Program-made: the position numbers and the translations under genes
The notes under the pieces: generated by a model
The model's database searches: none
Told to the model about the DNA's origin: nothing
What the model saw: the letters and a program-made list of their open reading frames with translations, nothing else
Shown here: positions 27,265-37,540 of the stretch, piece by piece
How positions within the stretch are numbered: the first letter of the stretch is position 1
How the letters are laid out: every line of letters starts with the position of its first letter
Source of the DNA: an uncultured Alphaproteobacteria bacterium
GTDB taxonomy: Bacteria; Pseudomonadota; Alphaproteobacteria; HIMB59
Assembly (NCBI GenBank): GCA_902546975.1
Contig: CACCLU010000003.1
Span: 1 to 64,000, forward strand
Direction of reading: 5' to 3'
Length of the DNA: 64,000 nt

Positions 27265-28152
27265 ATGGACTGGGATAAACTTAAAATTTTTCATAATGTT
27301 GCACTAGATCTTAATATCTCAGAAGCAGCTAATAAAATGAATATAAGTCATTCGTCCATAAGTAGACAGATTAGTTCATTAGAGAGAGATTTGAAAGTAT
27401 CACTATTTAAAAGACATGCCAGAGGACTAACATTGACTGAACAAGGTAAAATTTTATTCAAAACAGCACATGATATATTTGGAAAGATAGCTCTAACTGA
27501 GTCTCAATTAACTTCTTCAAAAGAAAAACCTACAGGTTCACTACATATAGCTGCCACTGTTGCATTTGGTACCACATGGCTTGCCCCAAGAATAGCAAAG
27601 TTTTCAAACTCATATCCTGATATTGATATTTCTATAAGAATTGAAAATAAATATACAGATCTTTCCTTAGGTGAAGCTGATGTAGCTTTACGGTTAAAAG
27701 AGCCTACACAAATGGATTTAATTCGTTTTCCTTTGTATGAGTTTCAGTTTAAAATCTACTCCTCACCAGAATACATTGAAAAATTTGGTATACCAAAAAG
27801 TGTGAGTGATTTATCAAAACATAAAATAATTGCTTTTGGTCATGATGTTGAGCCATCTATACCCGATGTAAACTGTATTTTGGATTTAATTCCTAAATCA
27901 AAAAAACCCAAGACCATTTATATATCCAATATGTATGGAGTTATGAGAGCTATTGGAGGAGGAGCGGGCATTGGCGCCTTACCAGAATATATGAAAATAT
28001 CTAATAACAATCTTGTTCCTATTTTACCTAATGCAAATACTCCAAAGACAATCATTTATTTTACTTACCCCCCTGAATTGAAGGGTTCTAAAAAAATTGA
28101 AGCCCTCAGGGATTTTTTAGTGAGAGAAGTAAATAAAGAAAAAAAAGTTTAG
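27265..28152 (+). CDS. LysR-family transcriptional regulator
   Basis: The N-terminal winged helix-turn-helix (MDWDKLKIFHNVA, then ISEAANKMNISHSSISRQISSLERDLKVSLFKR) is the LysR DNA-binding domain. The effector domain, residues ~90-290, has the two-lobed periplasmic-binding fold (GSLHIAATVAFG, then VALRL). The WDKLKIFH start and the length of 295 resemble the large GcvA/DsdC-side subgroup. It is divergent from uvrC across 93 bases, which may hold its operator. No metabolic operon is adjacent, so its target is unknown. Confidence 0.92.
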   Translation: MDWDKLKIFHNVALDLNISEAANKMNISHSSISRQISSLERDLKVSLFKRHARGLTLTEQGKILFKTAHDIFGKIALTESQLTSSKEKPTGSLHIAATVAFGTTWLAPRIAKFSNSYPDIDISIRIENKYTDLSLGEADVALRLKEPTQMDLIRFPLYEFQFKIYSSPEYIEKFGIPKSVSDLSKHKIIAFGHDVEPSIPDVNCILDLIPKSKKPKTIYISNMYGVMRAIGGGAGIGALPEYMKISNNNLVPILPNANTPKTIIYFTYPPELKGSKKIEALRDFLVREVNKEKKV

Positions 28153-28325
28153 TCTTTTTTTATAAATTTTTTATTACAGTAGTTACACACAATTTCTTTT
28201 TTTTTACCAAATTTAAAATAAACAGCTGGATGACCTAAATCACCACTTCCACCATCACACATTAATATATCGGTATTTTTTGAAACATATTCGATGGGGT
28301 CTGCTATTTTGTTTTGATCACTCAT
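28149..28325 (-). CDS. CHCC zinc-finger protein (NDUFS6-like), 58 residues
   Basis: A short gene starting at ATG 28323-28325, in ATGA overlap with the htpG stop. The peptide has LMCDGGSGDLGHPAVY in the middle and VCNYCNKKF near the end. This Cys...His...Cys-x2-Cys pattern with the GGxxxxGHPxVY context is the zf-CHCC family (PF10276), which includes the zinc-binding part of complex I subunit NDUFS6. In bacteria it occurs as a free protein of 55-75 residues; a complex I accessory role is plausible but not shown. It is convergent with the LysR gene, with a 4-base overlap at the stops. Confidence 0.88.
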   Translation of the reverse strand: MSDQNKIADPIEYVSKNTDILMCDGGSGDLGHPAVYFKFGKKKEIVCNYCNKKFIKKD

Positions 28326-30184
28326 AAGGAAACGAGTTCTGAGACTAAATTCGTATATTTTTTTGGGTCGTCAAGGCTTTCACCTTCCATAAGCTTTGCG
28401 TGATCATAAAGAATTTCACAGAATTTGTCTTTTTGATTTTTATCTAAAGATTTTAATTTATTAACTAATTCATGATTAATATTTATTTCTAAAATTCTTT
28501 TTTCATCAGAAATATTTTGATTATTAGCGGCCATCAGTTTTTTTAAATGCATATCCATATCGTTCTCATCAGCTACTAAACATGAAGCACTTGTAGTTAG
28601 TCTTTTAGAAATTTTTACATCTTTAACTTTATCTTTCAGATTGTCTTTTAAAAAACCAACAAAATCTTTGTCTTCCTTTGGCTCTTCTTTGTCTTTTTTT
28701 GACTCTTTTTTATCCCCAATATCTACTTCACCTTTAGTAATAGATGTAAATTCATAATCTTTGAATTTCATTTTCATCGGCATCCAGAATTCGTCGACTG
28801 GATCCGTAATTAACAAAACATTTATTTTTTTATTTTTAAATAGTTCCATTTGAGGGCTATTAAGGAGGTTTTCCTTGTTTTCGCCAGAAATATAATAGAT
28901 TTTCTTTTTATCGTTTGAAAAATCAGTTACGTATTGGTCTAAAGTTATCATCTCCTCTTTCTCAGAGCAGTTAAAAGTTGAAAACTCAAATATTTGATCA
29001 TGAAAGTCATTAAATTCATAGAGTCCCTCTTTTACAACAGGCCCAAAATTCTTCCAAAAATCTTTAAATTCATCTGGCTTCTTTTTTTTTAATTCAAGAA
29101 TTTCTTTGAGAACTCTTTTTGTAATAGCATTAGATATTTTATTAATTACGGCATTATTTTGTAAAATTTCTCTTGAAATATTTAAACTAAGATCTTCTGT
29201 GTCTACCACACCTGGCACAAATCTAAGCCAAGCTGGAATTAATGCATCTAACTTATCAGAAATAAATACTTTATTAACATATAGCTTTAACTTGTTTTTG
29301 CGATCTGGATGGTAAAGATCTTGAGGCTGCGATTTTGGTAAATATAAAAGGGCAGTATAATTTACAACTCCCTCAGCTTTAAAGTGAATAGTTGTTAAAG
29401 GCTCATCATAATAATTTGAAACTTGATTATAAAAAGATTTATAGTCATCTTTTTTAATTTTTGATTTATCTTTTAGCCAAATGGCTTCAGCAGAGTTTAC
29501 TTGTTCTTCAGTTTTATCATCTTTTTTCTTATCATTTTTATCTTCTTCGGATGTTACAAAAATGGGGAAAGGAACAAAATCAGAATACTTTTTTATTATT
29601 TCCTCTATTTTATATTTACTTAAAAACTCTTTCTCATCCTTCTTAATTGATAACGTAATTTCAGTTCCAATTTCATTGTATTCCGTTTCCTCAATTGAAA
29701 ATGTACCTTTACCATCTGAAGTCCAAAGGTAACCACTGGATGAGTCATATTTTTTTGATCTAACTACTACTTGATCTGAAACCATAAATGATGAATAGAA
29801 TCCAACTCCAAATTTACCTATTTGATTGATATCTCCCTTTTTATCACCCATCTTTTTAATAAACTCTTCTGTGCCAGATTTAGCTATTGTGCCTAAATTT
29901 GATTGCATATCTTTATCATCCATGCCAATCCCATTGTCTTTAATTGAGATAGTTTTATTTTTTTCATTAAGATGAATTCGAATTTGGAATTTATTTGTTT
30001 TAGGAGCTTTGGAGTCAGTCTGACTAACATATCTAAGCTTTTCGCAAGCATCTGATGAATTTGATATTAATTCACGTAAAAATATTTCCTTTTCGGTATA
30101 GAGTGAATTAGCAACTATATCTAGGAGCTTTGATACTTCAGTTTCAAATTTTACAGTTTTCTTTTCCGCTTGTTGTTTAGTCAT
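28322..30184 (-). CDS. htpG: Molecular chaperone HtpG (Hsp90)
   Basis: HtpG is the bacterial Hsp90. The GHKL ATPase domain has the catalytic Glu and Asn in FLRELISNSSDACEKL near residue 40, ISIKDNGIGMD near residue 92, and the lid/G3 segment IGKFGVGFYSSFMV near residue 125. The middle domain carries the arginine segment LNISREILQNN. A lysine/glutamate-rich stretch near residues 215-235 and another near 500 are linkers. At 620 residues it is full length. The start is only 27 bases from the divergent peptidase gene, so both promoters are compressed or overlap coding DNA. Confidence 0.97.
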   Translation of the reverse strand: MTKQQAEKKTVKFETEVSKLLDIVANSLYTEKEIFLRELISNSSDACEKLRYVSQTDSKAPKTNKFQIRIHLNEKNKTISIKDNGIGMDDKDMQSNLGTIAKSGTEEFIKKMGDKKGDINQIGKFGVGFYSSFMVSDQVVVRSKKYDSSSGYLWTSDGKGTFSIEETEYNEIGTEITLSIKKDEKEFLSKYKIEEIIKKYSDFVPFPIFVTSEEDKNDKKKDDKTEEQVNSAEAIWLKDKSKIKKDDYKSFYNQVSNYYDEPLTTIHFKAEGVVNYTALLYLPKSQPQDLYHPDRKNKLKLYVNKVFISDKLDALIPAWLRFVPGVVDTEDLSLNISREILQNNAVINKISNAITKRVLKEILELKKKKPDEFKDFWKNFGPVVKEGLYEFNDFHDQIFEFSTFNCSEKEEMITLDQYVTDFSNDKKKIYYISGENKENLLNSPQMELFKNKKINVLLITDPVDEFWMPMKMKFKDYEFTSITKGEVDIGDKKESKKDKEEPKEDKDFVGFLKDNLKDKVKDVKISKRLTTSASCLVADENDMDMHLKKLMAANNQNISDEKRILEININHELVNKLKSLDKNQKDKFCEILYDHAKLMEGESLDDPKKYTNLVSELVSL

Positions 30185-30211
30185 TTTTTTTTAATATCCT
30201 TATTATAAGTA

Positions 30212-31552
30212 ATGTTTACCAATGATAATACTGAGTGTTCTACAAAAATTTCTGTCATTTCACAAAGTAAATTTGATAAATGGCTGTTAACACAATCATC
30301 TTTTACTAAAAATTGGGCTTTATCTAATAATTTCAAGGCAGAATCAGGAAAAATTCTCAAAATTCCCTATGAGGACGGAAGATTGAAAGAGGTCATATTA
30401 GGAGAGGGCGCAGATAAAAACCTAGAGGCAATTAGTGCTTTTTCTGCATCTAACATTGGTAACTATTATATCTCTTGTAAATTTGCCAAATCAAAGGAGT
30501 CTGAAATATACAAAGCATGGGCTTGGGGCAACTATAATTATCAGTCTAAATCTAAAAAAAATTTATTATACGTAAAGGAACAAAAGGAATTAGAGTTTTT
30601 AACTTTTTACTCAGATTGTATTAATCTTTCAAGAGACTTGATAAATAGCCCTGCAAATAAATTAAACCCATCAATTTATTACTCAAAAATTAAAAATAAT
30701 AATTTGTTTAAAAGTTTTAATTTTATTGATTACACTGAAAAAGAAATAAATTCGAATTTTCCTTTGACATGTGCTGTTGGTAAATCTTCCTCTTCAAAAC
30801 CAAAAGTGATTGAAATAACAAATCGAAAACTTTCAAAAAAAGATAAACCATTGGTTATTATTGGAAAAGGCGTTACATTTGACACAGGTGGTGTAAACAT
30901 AAAACCAGGTACCTCAATGAGAAATATGAAAAAAGACATGGGAGGATCTGCTATCGCTATATCATTATTTTTGTTAGCAAATTATTTTTTAAAAAAAACT
31001 AAAATTGTTTTAATTGCCCCAATCGCTGAAAATGCAATATCATCAAAATCAATGAGACCTGGTGATGTATATTCATCTGTATCAGGAAAGTCTGTGGAAA
31101 TTGCCCATACAGATGCTGAGGGAAGACTTTTGTTAGCAGATGCAATAGAAAAAGCTTCTTCTTATAACCCATGTATGATTATTGATTTTGCAACGCTTAC
31201 TGGAGCAGCAAGAGTAGCTCTGGGTGAAGACCTTCCTGCTTATTTTTGTAATAATGAAACATTTGCAAAAAAAATCGAAAATTTAAATAAAGAAAAATTG
31301 AGATGTTGGAGATTACCCTTGTACTCTCCTTACTTGTCTAAAATTAAATCTCAAGTAGCAGATCTTAGTAATGCATCTTTAGATGGTATGGCTGGTTCTA
31401 TTACGGCAGCACTTTTTCTTCAAGAATTTTTAAAATCTCCGAATATACCTTGGTTTCACTTTGACACCTTTGCTTGGTCTCAAGACTCAAAAGGAGCTGC
31501 ATTACAGGGATTAGATATAATGAGTGATTTTTTAAGGAAAAATTTTAATTAG
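30212..31552 (+). CDS. M17 leucyl aminopeptidase family protein
   Basis: A cytosolic metallo-aminopeptidase removing N-terminal residues from peptides. The two-metal site is in VIIGKGVTFDTGGVNIKPG (Lys and Asp, near residue 220), KKDMGGSA (Asp) and HTDAEGRLLLADA (Asp, Glu and catalytic Arg, near residue 295). LTGAARVALG follows. The usual NTDAEGR reads HTDAEGR, a variation seen in the shorter alphaproteobacterial subgroup. At 446 residues it is shorter than E. coli PepA (503), with a trimmed N-terminal domain. It leads an operon-like run into the lipoprotein and gshA-gshB genes. Confidence 0.92.
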   Translation: MFTNDNTECSTKISVISQSKFDKWLLTQSSFTKNWALSNNFKAESGKILKIPYEDGRLKEVILGEGADKNLEAISAFSASNIGNYYISCKFAKSKESEIYKAWAWGNYNYQSKSKKNLLYVKEQKELEFLTFYSDCINLSRDLINSPANKLNPSIYYSKIKNNNLFKSFNFIDYTEKEINSNFPLTCAVGKSSSSKPKVIEITNRKLSKKDKPLVIIGKGVTFDTGGVNIKPGTSMRNMKKDMGGSAIAISLFLLANYFLKKTKIVLIAPIAENAISSKSMRPGDVYSSVSGKSVEIAHTDAEGRLLLADAIEKASSYNPCMIIDFATLTGAARVALGEDLPAYFCNNETFAKKIENLNKEKLRCWRLPLYSPYLSKIKSQVADLSNASLDGMAGSITAALFLQEFLKSPNIPWFHFDTFAWSQDSKGAALQGLDIMSDFLRKNFN

Positions 31553-32136
31553 TGAAGTACTTACTGATATTTTTTCTATTATTATCAGGTTGTATTACAA
31601 CCGATAGGTCTTTTAACACAGCAAATATTTGCGATATTTTCAAAACAAATCCTAAATGGAAATCATATGCAGAAAAAACAAAAGAAAAATGGGGAGTTCC
31701 AGTTAGTTTGCAATTAAGCTTTATTAAACAAGAGTCCTCTTTTGAAAGAACTGCAAGGCCTCCGAGGAAAAAGGTATTGGGTTTTATACCTGGTTTAAGG
31801 CCATCAAGCGCTTATGGTTACAGTCAGGCCTTAGATGGAACATGGGAAGAGTATAAAGTTTCAACAAAAAACTATAATGCCGATAGAAAAAATTTTAGAG
31901 ATGCTAGTGATTTTATAGGTTGGTATGTTGATGGAAGTTACCGTCTGTTGAAAATTGATAAAAGTGATGTTTACAATCATTACCTTGCTTACCATGAGGG
32001 CAAGGGTGGGTATCAAAAAAAATCTTATAACAAAAAAAAATGGCTTTTAGAGGTGGCAAAAAAAGTAGAACGTCAAGCTAATGATTATTCTAATCAAATA
32101 ACAAAATGTAATTTTCATAAAAATAGTGTGTTTTAA
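31552..32136 (+). CDS. SLT-domain lytic transglycosylase lipoprotein
   Basis: The N-terminus is a lipoprotein signal with lipobox LLSGC (Cys14), so the protein is likely lipid-anchored after Lgt action. The SLT-like catalytic core has the glutamate in LSFIKQESSFERTARPP near residue 65, followed by PSSAYGYSQALDGTWEEY and YLAYHEGKGGY. It therefore probably cleaves peptidoglycan, as the larger Slt at 2.3-4.0 kb does. At 194 residues it is a single-domain enzyme. The GTG start overlaps the peptidase stop (TAGTG), and gshA follows with no gap. Confidence 0.85.
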   Translation: MKYLLIFFLLLSGCITTDRSFNTANICDIFKTNPKWKSYAEKTKEKWGVPVSLQLSFIKQESSFERTARPPRKKVLGFIPGLRPSSAYGYSQALDGTWEEYKVSTKNYNADRKNFRDASDFIGWYVDGSYRLLKIDKSDVYNHYLAYHEGKGGYQKKSYNKKKWLLEVAKKVERQANDYSNQITKCNFHKNSVF

Positions 32137-33471
32137 TTGTTACAAAAATCAGATCTTATAAATTATTTCTACTCAAATTTTACTGATCCTGAGTATAAAG
32201 GCATTGGAACTGAACATGAAAAATTTATCTTTTATAAAGATAATAAAAGATTTCAATTTGATGGAGAGGTAAGTATACAAAATTTATTTCAATTTTTCTT
32301 ATCAAAGGGTTGGCAAAAAAAAGAATACAATAGTTTCAATCAATTAATATCTTTGTCTAAAAATGGTGCTAGCATTACTTTAGAGCCAGGGTGTCAACTA
32401 GAATTATCTGGTAAAATTTTAAAGAATGTTCATCAAACATGTACGGAGTCTTATGAACATTTAAGAGAATTAAAAGAATATGCCGAATTGAATAAATTAT
32501 GCATTTTAGGACTGGGATTTGATCCAATAAGTAAATTAGAGGATTTAACTTTTATTCCAAAAGAGCGTTATAAAATTATGAGTGAATATATGCCCAAAGT
32601 TGGCTCAAGAGGATTAGATATGATGACCCGAACATGTACTGTTCAAGCAAATTTAGATTATTTTAATGAAACAGATCTAATTAAAAAATTTGTTGTTTCT
32701 AATAGAATTCAACCAATAGTTATGGGTATATTTTGTAATTCGCCCTTTCGTGAGTCGAAATATAATAATTTAGTGAGTAATCGAATTTATACATGGCAAG
32801 ACACTGATGATCAAAGATGTGGAATAAAAAGATCATTTCTTAACAAGAATTTTTCTATTGAGGAATATGTTGACTTTGTTTTGGAAGTAAAAAACTATTT
32901 TTTAAAGATAAATGGAAAACAATATGACACAACAGATTATACTTTTAATGAATTGTTAACTAAAAACACTGCAAATAAAGACCTTTCAAATTACAACATA
33001 TCAATACAAGATTGGATAAATCATCTCTCCACAATTTTTACAGAGGTAAGATTAAAGTCATATATAGAACTTAGAGGTGCAGACGCTGGGAAATGGGAAA
33101 TGATTTGCGCTCTTCCAGCATTTTGGGTTGGCATACTTTATGATGATGAAAATCTTGAACATCTTTGGAAAGAAACTAGTTCGTGGCAAGAGAATGATAT
33201 TTTAAATTTGTATCTAGAGGTTCCTTATAAAGGATTAAACAGTAACTTTATTAGTTCGCCCTTATATGAGCATGGTAAAAACCTTCTTAACCTCGCTAAC
33301 AAGGGATTAGAAAAAAGAGGATATTTAAATTCTGAAGGAAGAGATGAAAGTATTCATCTTGAAAAATTATATAATATTGTTGAAAAACAAAAAAATCCTG
33401 CAGATTTGTTAATTGAAGAGTTTAAGGATAAAAAAGATATATTATCATTATTAAATAATACCTATTATTGA
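32137..33471 (+). CDS. gshA: Glutamate-cysteine ligase, plant/alphaproteobacterial type
   Basis: GshA joins glutamate and cysteine, the first and limiting step of glutathione synthesis. The motifs GIGTEHEKFIF near residue 22, SLEPGCQLELSG near residue 85, LGFDP, DMMTRTCTVQANLDY near residue 165, and RLKSYIELRGADAG near residue 305 are those of the plant-like GCS2 group, not of the E. coli GshA group. The 444-residue length fits. The start is TTG at 32137, immediately after the stop of the lipoprotein gene. gshB follows 7 bases downstream, giving a complete glutathione pathway. Confidence 0.93.
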   Translation: MLQKSDLINYFYSNFTDPEYKGIGTEHEKFIFYKDNKRFQFDGEVSIQNLFQFFLSKGWQKKEYNSFNQLISLSKNGASITLEPGCQLELSGKILKNVHQTCTESYEHLRELKEYAELNKLCILGLGFDPISKLEDLTFIPKERYKIMSEYMPKVGSRGLDMMTRTCTVQANLDYFNETDLIKKFVVSNRIQPIVMGIFCNSPFRESKYNNLVSNRIYTWQDTDDQRCGIKRSFLNKNFSIEEYVDFVLEVKNYFLKINGKQYDTTDYTFNELLTKNTANKDLSNYNISIQDWINHLSTIFTEVRLKSYIELRGADAGKWEMICALPAFWVGILYDDENLEHLWKETSSWQENDILNLYLEVPYKGLNSNFISSPLYEHGKNLLNLANKGLEKRGYLNSEGRDESIHLEKLYNIVEKQKNPADLLIEEFKDKKDILSLLNNTYY

Positions 33472-33478
33472 ATTTGCT

Positions 33479-34423
33479 ATGAAATTTCTTTTTCAAATGG
33501 ATGATCCCAAAAAAATAAATATTAACGAGGACTCTACTTATATGTTAATCAAGGAGTCTTTAAATAGAGGAATAGATTGTTATTATAATGATCCAAGATG
33601 GGTATTTAGTGAGATTAATAAAGTCAATAAAATTAAATCTCACGTTTCTAGATTAAGTTTGAAAAAAAATAATCAGCTTTCGTATCAAAGAAAGATCCTA
33701 AAAGAAATTGATTTAGAGCAGATGAATGCCATTTTTATTCGACAAGATCCACCCTTCGACTTAAATTATATTTCTAATACCTATTTATTAGATCAATTAA
33801 AAAAACCTTTAATTTTAAATAATTCAAAGGAGATTAGGAACTTCCCAGAAAAACATATTATGATGAACTTCCCAGAATTAACTCCCCCGACGTTGATATC
33901 ATCAAATATAGAAGCCATCATAAAGTTTATAAAGAAGAATAAAGAGGTTATTATAAAACCCGCTTATGGAAATGGAGGATTAGGAATTCAAAAAATTAGC
34001 CATAATAAGACTAATCTCAGCACGTTCTTAAAAAATTACATAAAAAAATTTTCGAATTGCCCAGTAATTATTCAAAGATTCCTTAAAAATTTCAAAAAAG
34101 GAGACAAAAGAATTATTCTCATAAACGGTGACATTGCTGGAGCTGTATTAAGAGTGCCTAAAACTAATAGCATAAAGGCAAATTTTCATGCAGGTGGAAG
34201 GGCAGTAGAAACCAATATCACTGACAAAGATAAGTACATTTGTAAAAAAATAAAATCCTTTTTGGTGAAAAAAAAATTATTTTTTGTTGGTATTGATGTG
34301 ATAGATGGCTATTTAACAGAAATAAATATTACATCTCCCACTGGAATTCAAGAAATCAACAGATTAAATAAAAGTAAGATTGAAAAAGATATTATTGATT
34401 TTGTTTTAAGATCACTGAAATAA
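33479..34423 (+). CDS. gshB: Glutathione synthetase
   Basis: GshB adds glycine to gamma-glutamylcysteine. It is an ATP-grasp protein of 314 residues: KFLFQMDDPKKININEDST at the N-terminus is the GshB signature, FIRQDPPFD near residue 95 binds the substrate, VIIKPAYGNGGLGIQ near residue 162 is the ATP lid, and GIDVIDGYLTEINITSPTGIQEI near the end carries the metal ligands. It follows gshA closely. Its 3' end overlaps the convergent AsmA-like gene by 12 bases. Confidence 0.94.
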   Translation: MKFLFQMDDPKKININEDSTYMLIKESLNRGIDCYYNDPRWVFSEINKVNKIKSHVSRLSLKKNNQLSYQRKILKEIDLEQMNAIFIRQDPPFDLNYISNTYLLDQLKKPLILNNSKEIRNFPEKHIMMNFPELTPPTLISSNIEAIIKFIKKNKEVIIKPAYGNGGLGIQKISHNKTNLSTFLKNYIKKFSNCPVIIQRFLKNFKKGDKRIILINGDIAGAVLRVPKTNSIKANFHAGGRAVETNITDKDKYICKKIKSFLVKKKLFFVGIDVIDGYLTEINITSPTGIQEINRLNKSKIEKDIIDFVLRSLK

Positions 34424-36604
34424 ATTTTCAAAAAGCTTATTTATATTTTTTTGAATTAAATCTTCTATAGGTTTTTTTACAGTCCCATCAGGTATGACTC
34501 TTTCATAGGAATAATTTCCATTTTGATATTTTATAACAAAATCCTCATTGTCAATAATATCAAAAATTTTAATTTTAAAATTATTCAAAGCCAATTCTAA
34601 TTCTGCCTCTAAAGTCTCTCCGTCTGGTGATGTTAAAATTAAGTTTTTAATTTTTAATTCATTCAAATTATTATTTGAAATTTGTCCAGAAATAGAACTA
34701 CTTTGATTAATGAAAGAATTTGCTAGTGTGTTTAATAATTCATTAATTTGTTCAAAATCCTCAATGTCTTGAGATAGAGATTGAATAAATAAAACTAGTG
34801 CAAATTCCTCTTCAGTAATATTAACATTAATATCACCATCTATGTTTCCAGATATATTTTTAATATTTTTAAGATTAACAGGTTCAGAAATATCTAAAGA
34901 TAGATTAATTTTTCCTTTAATACGAGATGTATTTAAAAATAAACGATCAAAATTAGATAAATTTAAATCACTTAATTTGACTGTACCAGTAAACATCTGA
35001 TTTTTAATTGATCCAGAAATATTTGAAATTTTATCTTTATTTATTAGATCTAAATTTTCTATCAAAAATAGATCATTGACTGGATCAACGTATAAGTTTG
35101 ACTCTAAATAATCAAAGTCAACAAGATCCACAATATTCGTAAAATCTTCTTCAGTTAATTCAGAGATAATATTTAATAATTCTGTTTTATTTAAATTTTC
35201 AATTCCAATATTCAGTGAGGCATTATTAAAATTATTAAGATCTAAATTACCGTCAATCAATAAATTCGAACCTTCCAAATTAATAAATTGAAGATCTTCA
35301 ATAGCTAAATTTGAGCCATTTATAAGGCCTCTCGCGTTGATATGTTCCGTATTTAATGTTTTTAATAATCTAATTAATAAGTTAGATGGAATTAACTCAA
35401 ATTGTCTAAACCTGTTTAATTGAATATCTAATTGTAGACTATTGATATCATCAAGCCCATAAGTGCCACTAATTTGAATAATATTTTCATCCTTATTAGT
35501 TATATTTATTTGATCAATTGTAAAAATATTATTTGCGAAATTGCTGGATAATTCAATTTCATCAAATTCAAATTGCTTTACTAATTCAGAATAAGGTAAA
35601 AATTCTAATAATACCGATAAGTCATCTTTGGAATTAGAGTTAAGACTAGCATTAAAGTTAGCATTATAAAAATCAAGATTTTCAATAGTTCCGTTTAAAT
35701 CTAAGTTTGTTCCTTGATCAGAGACATACAAGATTTTATTTATAGTTAAATTATTTGAATTGTAGTTTAAATCAAAAGTTTCAATTATTCCTTGAGGAAT
35801 GTCTATAATTTCATTGAGAATATTTATATTATGAATCATTTGAAATAAATTATCTGAAGAGATATTTTGACCTTTAATTGATAAATCAGAGTTAATGAAA
35901 TTGCTTAAATTGATATTCCCCTCAATACTAATTTGTGATTTGTCAGCTAAAGTAATAACTAGGTCTTCAATATTTAAATTTTCTTTTACATATTCACCTT
36001 TGATATTAAGACTTTGAAAATTTATTTTTTTTAAAACCTCCTGGTAATTTTCCCCTAAAAGTAATACTAGTTCATCTATTTCAAGATTTTCTATGGAAAA
36101 ATCAATTTTATTTACTTCTGAGTCAGTTGTATAAATATCAAAATATAAATCAGAGCCTTTATATTTAAATTTATTTGATATTATTCTTGTATTATCGCCC
36201 TCGTTAGAGATCTTTAATTTTAAATTATCGATATCACCCTCTAGTAAAATTGCATTATTAACAAAATTTGAATTTATGTTTTCTATTCTTGCTTGGTTGA
36301 GTGTAATTGAAATATCATCTGCGTTAAAAATAGATCTAGAAATTTCAATATCAGAAGCTGCAAAATCAGTTTGGATTAAATAATGATTAATCTTGAAATT
36401 TGAATTATCTATAGAGAGAATTGGTTTAGGCATAATTTTTAAAGTTTGATTTGATAAACTGTTCAATGTAACAAAACCTTTAGTTTCTCTTTCGACCATT
36501 TCTTGAGATAAAATATTCATAGGCAATCTTAGAAAACTAAGTCCAATTAAAATCACTAAAATTAAAAGTATTGCTATGGGTATTAGGACTTTTAATTTTT
36601 TCAT
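34412..36604 (-). CDS. AsmA-family protein
   Basis: A 730-residue protein with one N-terminal membrane helix (VLIPIAILLILVILIGLSF) followed by a long periplasmic part rich in repeated beta strands, each with a DLNLSNF / ANLNIGIENL kind of pattern, and rich in Asn, Ile and Leu. AsmA-like proteins (AsmA, TamB, YhdP) form hydrophobic bridges thought to move phospholipids to the outer membrane. The N-terminal domain here (LKIMPKPILSIDNSNF..., FAASDIEISRSIF) is typical of AsmA. The exact subgroup is unclear. It follows the exchanger gene by 9 bases. Confidence 0.83.
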   Translation of the reverse strand: MKKLKVLIPIAILLILVILIGLSFLRLPMNILSQEMVERETKGFVTLNSLSNQTLKIMPKPILSIDNSNFKINHYLIQTDFAASDIEISRSIFNADDISITLNQARIENINSNFVNNAILLEGDIDNLKLKISNEGDNTRIISNKFKYKGSDLYFDIYTTDSEVNKIDFSIENLEIDELVLLLGENYQEVLKKINFQSLNIKGEYVKENLNIEDLVITLADKSQISIEGNINLSNFINSDLSIKGQNISSDNLFQMIHNINILNEIIDIPQGIIETFDLNYNSNNLTINKILYVSDQGTNLDLNGTIENLDFYNANFNASLNSNSKDDLSVLLEFLPYSELVKQFEFDEIELSSNFANNIFTIDQINITNKDENIIQISGTYGLDDINSLQLDIQLNRFRQFELIPSNLLIRLLKTLNTEHINARGLINGSNLAIEDLQFINLEGSNLLIDGNLDLNNFNNASLNIGIENLNKTELLNIISELTEEDFTNIVDLVDFDYLESNLYVDPVNDLFLIENLDLINKDKISNISGSIKNQMFTGTVKLSDLNLSNFDRLFLNTSRIKGKINLSLDISEPVNLKNIKNISGNIDGDINVNITEEEFALVLFIQSLSQDIEDFEQINELLNTLANSFINQSSSISGQISNNNLNELKIKNLILTSPDGETLEAELELALNNFKIKIFDIIDNEDFVIKYQNGNYSYERVIPDGTVKKPIEDLIQKNINKLFENLFQ

Positions 36605-36613
36605 TTATTCATT

Positions 36614-37540
36614 CTACAAATATAGGAACACAAAATAGATCATATAGGCTAATATAAAGCCAAGAGAAATTAATTTTCCAGCTAATTTTAAAGAAATAAT
36701 CATAAAAAATAATAAAGAAGTCACTAAAAATAGCCATTTATCAATTTGACTAAGTAATTCATAAAAATTTATACTTCCATTGATTAGCACAGCAATAATC
36801 GTTATTCCAAATATGTTGGCTATATTTGATCCGAGAATATTTCCAATTGCCAAATTATTTTGTTTTTTCACAATTGATAAAATTGTTGCAATTACCTCAG
36901 GCAAAGAGGTACCAAAAGCAACAATTGTTATTCCAATAGTAGTTTCTGCAACACCAAATATGCTAGTTAGATCTTTCGCATAAACAATAAAATACTTAGA
37001 ACTAAAAAATAAAGCTATAAATGCTAATATTATTTTTAAAATAATAAAAAAAGATGAAGAATGTGTTATCTCGGATATTGTGTTAGTCTCATCAATTGGT
37101 TTTTTTAATTCAAAATAAATAAAAAAACAAAGTAATCCAAAAAGTAAAACACCGTACGTGTAGCCAATATTAAAATTAAATATTATGAAAATAAAAAAAA
37201 CGATTGAAAAAATTAAAAAAAATAAAAAAGTACTTTTATCCCTTTTATCAGTTACTAACCTAGTAATTGGATATAACATGATACCCCCTACCAATAAAAT
37301 ATTTGCAATATTACTTCCAACAAGATTACCTGCTACTATTCCAATAGAATTTAACTTTAATGCTTGAAATGTTGCTGCAAACTCAGGGAGAGAAGTGCCA
37401 ATAGCTATAATAAATATTCCAACAAGGATTGGCCTAATTTTATAAACGTGTGAGATTAATATTGAATTTTTTATTGCAAAATCACATGACCATATTAATA
37501 GAGCTAGACTTATTAATACTCCTAATAAACTCTCAATCAA
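36614..37540 (-). CDS. Na+/Ca2+ exchanger family protein (CaxA/YrbG-like)
   Basis: An inner-membrane antiporter of 308 residues with about ten hydrophobic helices in two inverted halves. Each half carries the alpha-repeat: [13 protein letters not shown] with [16 protein letters not shown] in the first, and [14 protein letters not shown] with [14 protein letters not shown] in the second. These repeats bind the exchanged cations. Likely calcium extrusion driven by sodium, suiting a marine cell. The gene overlaps uvrB by 4 bases (ATGA type). Confidence 0.92.
   Translation of the reverse strand: MIESLLGVLISLALLIWSCDFAIKNSILISHVYKIRPILVGIFIIAIGTSLPEFAATFQALKLNSIGIVAGNLVGSNIANILLVGGIMLYPITRLVTDKRDKSTFLFFLIFSIVFFIFIIFNFNIGYTYGVLLFGLLCFFIYFELKKPIDETNTISEITHSSSFFIILKIILAFIALFFSSKYFIVYAKDLTSIFGVAETTIGITIVAFGTSLPEVIATILSIVKKQNNLAIGNILGSNIANIFGITIIAVLINGSINFYELLSQIDKWLFLVTSLLFFMIISLKLAGKLISLGFILAYMIYFVFLYL

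Noticed and set aside
28153-28321. Empty spacer between the LysR gene and htpG
   Set aside because: The minus strand holds the CHCC zinc-finger gene, so it is not empty.
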